64,000 nt of DNA from contig JBGAGK010000006.1 in assembly GCA_044226785.1 (NCBI GenBank), forward strand, positions 62,001-126,000, written 5' to 3'. The first letter of the stretch is position 1. Every line of letters starts with the position of its first letter. The notes under the pieces were generated by a model. The model saw nothing but the letters and a program-made list of their open reading frames with translations, had not been told where the DNA came from and did no database searches. A program made the translations under genes and the position numbers. This DNA is from TMP-86 sp039807285 (GTDB lineage Bacteria; Pseudomonadota; Gammaproteobacteria; Steroidobacterales; Steroidobacteraceae). Shown here piece by piece: positions 62,908-64,000 of the stretch.

Positions 62908-64000
62908 ATGGCTTTGCGCTTGCGCATCGTCAGCGAACATGCTGGCAGGCTGGGAAGCCAGGCAACCCGGGTATTTGGTGTCCATGGCGGCAGCATCGGC
63001 CGCGGCACCGATACTGACTGGACCCTGCCCGACCCCGAACGTTACCTGTCCGGAACACACGCACGCCTGGAATTTCGTGCGGGTCAATTCTTCATCGTCG
63101 ACTGCAGTTCCAACGGTACCTATCTCAATGGTGCCCAGGCGGCGCTGGGCAAGTCCAACGACCGCCAGCTGAAGGACGGCGACTACCTGCGGATGGGCGA
63201 ATACGAGATGCTGGTCAGCATCGATGATGCCAACGATTTTCCGCCCGAGGATGGCGCCATCGTCGCCTATGACGGAGGCACGCCCTCCCCGGCCGTCAGC
63301 CAGTCCATCGCCGATGACATCGGTGCAAGACTCGACCTGAGCGAACTGCTCGAACCCCAGGCCGACTTGCTGCCAGGCGCATCATCGGCTGTACCGGGAC
63401 GGGGCCCGGTTCCGGCCCATGATGCCTATGGCCAGTCGCTGCCGCCGGTGGAAGAGGGATCGGACTGGCACATGAAGACTCGGCCCCTCAGGATCCAGCG
63501 CACACCCGCCGCCGAAGCGCGTCTGGCCGAACCGCTGGCGGCTCCGCCGGGGCGCACCAGGTCCCTGCCGCTTTTCGATGCCGACGTCGATTCCGGGATA
63601 TCCGAACTGTGGCGCGGCGCGGGCCTCGAGCCGGACACGCTGACTCCGGACAATCGCGCCGCGATGCTGCAATTGTGTGGTCGATTGCTGCGGGAAGTCG
63701 TGGTGGGCCTGCTCGACGTCCGGCAGGTGACCAGCGACTTTCGCAATCGCTTCCGCATTTCAGCGCCGGCGGACAGGGAGACGCCTGATTTTCTGACCCG
63801 CGATGTGGATGGATCCCTGCGCAAGCTCCTGACCACGACATCGGTCCGTGGCGGCTCGCTGGATGCGATCCGCGATGCATTCCAGCAGCTGCGGGCCCAC
63901 CAGTGTGCCGTACTCCCCGCCATGCATGCGGCCTTCGAAGAATCCCTCGCACAGCTCGATCCGAAGGATCTGGCCGAGCGTTTCGAACGCAACAGCCGGC
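62908..64000 (+). CDS. Type VI secretion-associated FHA-domain protein (TagH-like), partial
   Basis: The frame is open from ATG 62908 to the window edge (364 residues visible). AGGAG lies 10 bases before the ATG. The FHA domain (about 1-105) has GGSIGRGTDTDWTLPDPERY, then LSGTHARLEF and DCSSNGTYLNG; such domains bind phosphothreonine. A low-complexity linker follows (about 110-235), and the C-terminal part (LWRGAGLEPDTLTPDNRAAM, LLREVVVGLLDVRQ) matches the domain found in TagH proteins. It suggests that a type VI secretion cluster, with its own kinase and phosphatase, lies to the right. Confidence 0.85.
   Translation, partial: MALRLRIVSEHAGRLGSQATRVFGVHGGSIGRGTDTDWTLPDPERYLSGTHARLEFRAGQFFIVDCSSNGTYLNGAQAALGKSNDRQLKDGDYLRMGEYEMLVSIDDANDFPPEDGAIVAYDGGTPSPAVSQSIADDIGARLDLSELLEPQADLLPGASSAVPGRGPVPAHDAYGQSLPPVEEGSDWHMKTRPLRIQRTPAAEARLAEPLAAPPGRTRSLPLFDADVDSGISELWRGAGLEPDTLTPDNRAAMLQLCGRLLREVVVGLLDVRQVTSDFRNRFRISAPADRETPDFLTRDVDGSLRKLLTTTSVRGGSLDAIRDAFQQLRAHQCAVLPAMHAAFEESLAQLDPKDLAERFERNSR

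Overview
The window is about 64 kb of GC-rich bacterial chromosome, densely packed with protein genes and with no gene-free stretch above 300 bases. The gene content points to a gammaproteobacterium: glyA-nrdR-ribD-ribE-ribB-ribH-nusB-thiL, xseB-ispA-dxs, a single-chain purL of about 1290 residues, ettA, a DUF1820 protein, and a type VI secretion gene (tagH-like) at the right edge. I cannot fix the family. I saw no tRNA, rRNA, insertion sequence, prophage or CRISPR array.

Region by region. 1-10.3 kb: the end of a Wzi-like outer-membrane protein, then a leftward glycogen operon (glgP-glgB-glgX-malQ) with a polyphosphate glucokinase (ppgK) diverging from it. 10.3-15.5 kb: an NlpC/P60 lipoprotein, a RidA protein, L-serine dehydratase (sdaA) and PEP carboxylase (ppc). 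15.6-25.6 kb: a leftward ten-gene operon for an uncharacterised cell-envelope machine. It encodes a TlpA-like protein with no active-site cysteines, a secreted beta-rich protein, two large exported TPR proteins, a small exported protein, ExbB, two ExbD proteins, a TonB/AgmX-like protein and a small unknown. A sequence matching the cyclic-di-GMP-I (GEMM-I) riboswitch lies directly before the first gene. 25.8-34.1 kb: a Tat-exported protein, a cytochrome/LamG lipoprotein and a mono-heme protein (leftward), diverging from a hydrazine-synthase-alpha-like cytochrome lipoprotein. 34.1-37.4 kb: a rightward run of envelope genes (SH3 protein, outer-membrane barrel lipoprotein, TlpA, DUF4266 lipoprotein, DUF3570 protein).

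37.4-42.9 kb: a leftward pair of small exported proteins, one made of six near-perfect 13-residue repeats (core DLTGAHPPR) and the other ending in HPPR. They diverge from an ECF sigma factor translationally coupled to a membrane Ser/Thr kinase with TPRs. A SYLF protein and an EexN-like lipoprotein follow. 43-58.6 kb: housekeeping genes for isoprenoid precursors (xseB-ispA-dxs), folate/queuosine precursor (folE2), a kinase with a cyclic-nucleotide domain, riboflavin and thiamine genes, nrdR, glyA, a histone-deacetylase-family protein, ettA and a DUF4145 protein. 58.6-64 kb: purL, a DUF1820 gene with a clear promoter, and the start of a FHA-domain gene.

The most distinctive parts are the riboswitch-headed ExbB/ExbD/TonB/TPR operon together with the exported cytochrome and barrel genes beside it, and the repeat-peptide gene pair next to its sigma-factor/kinase neighbours.
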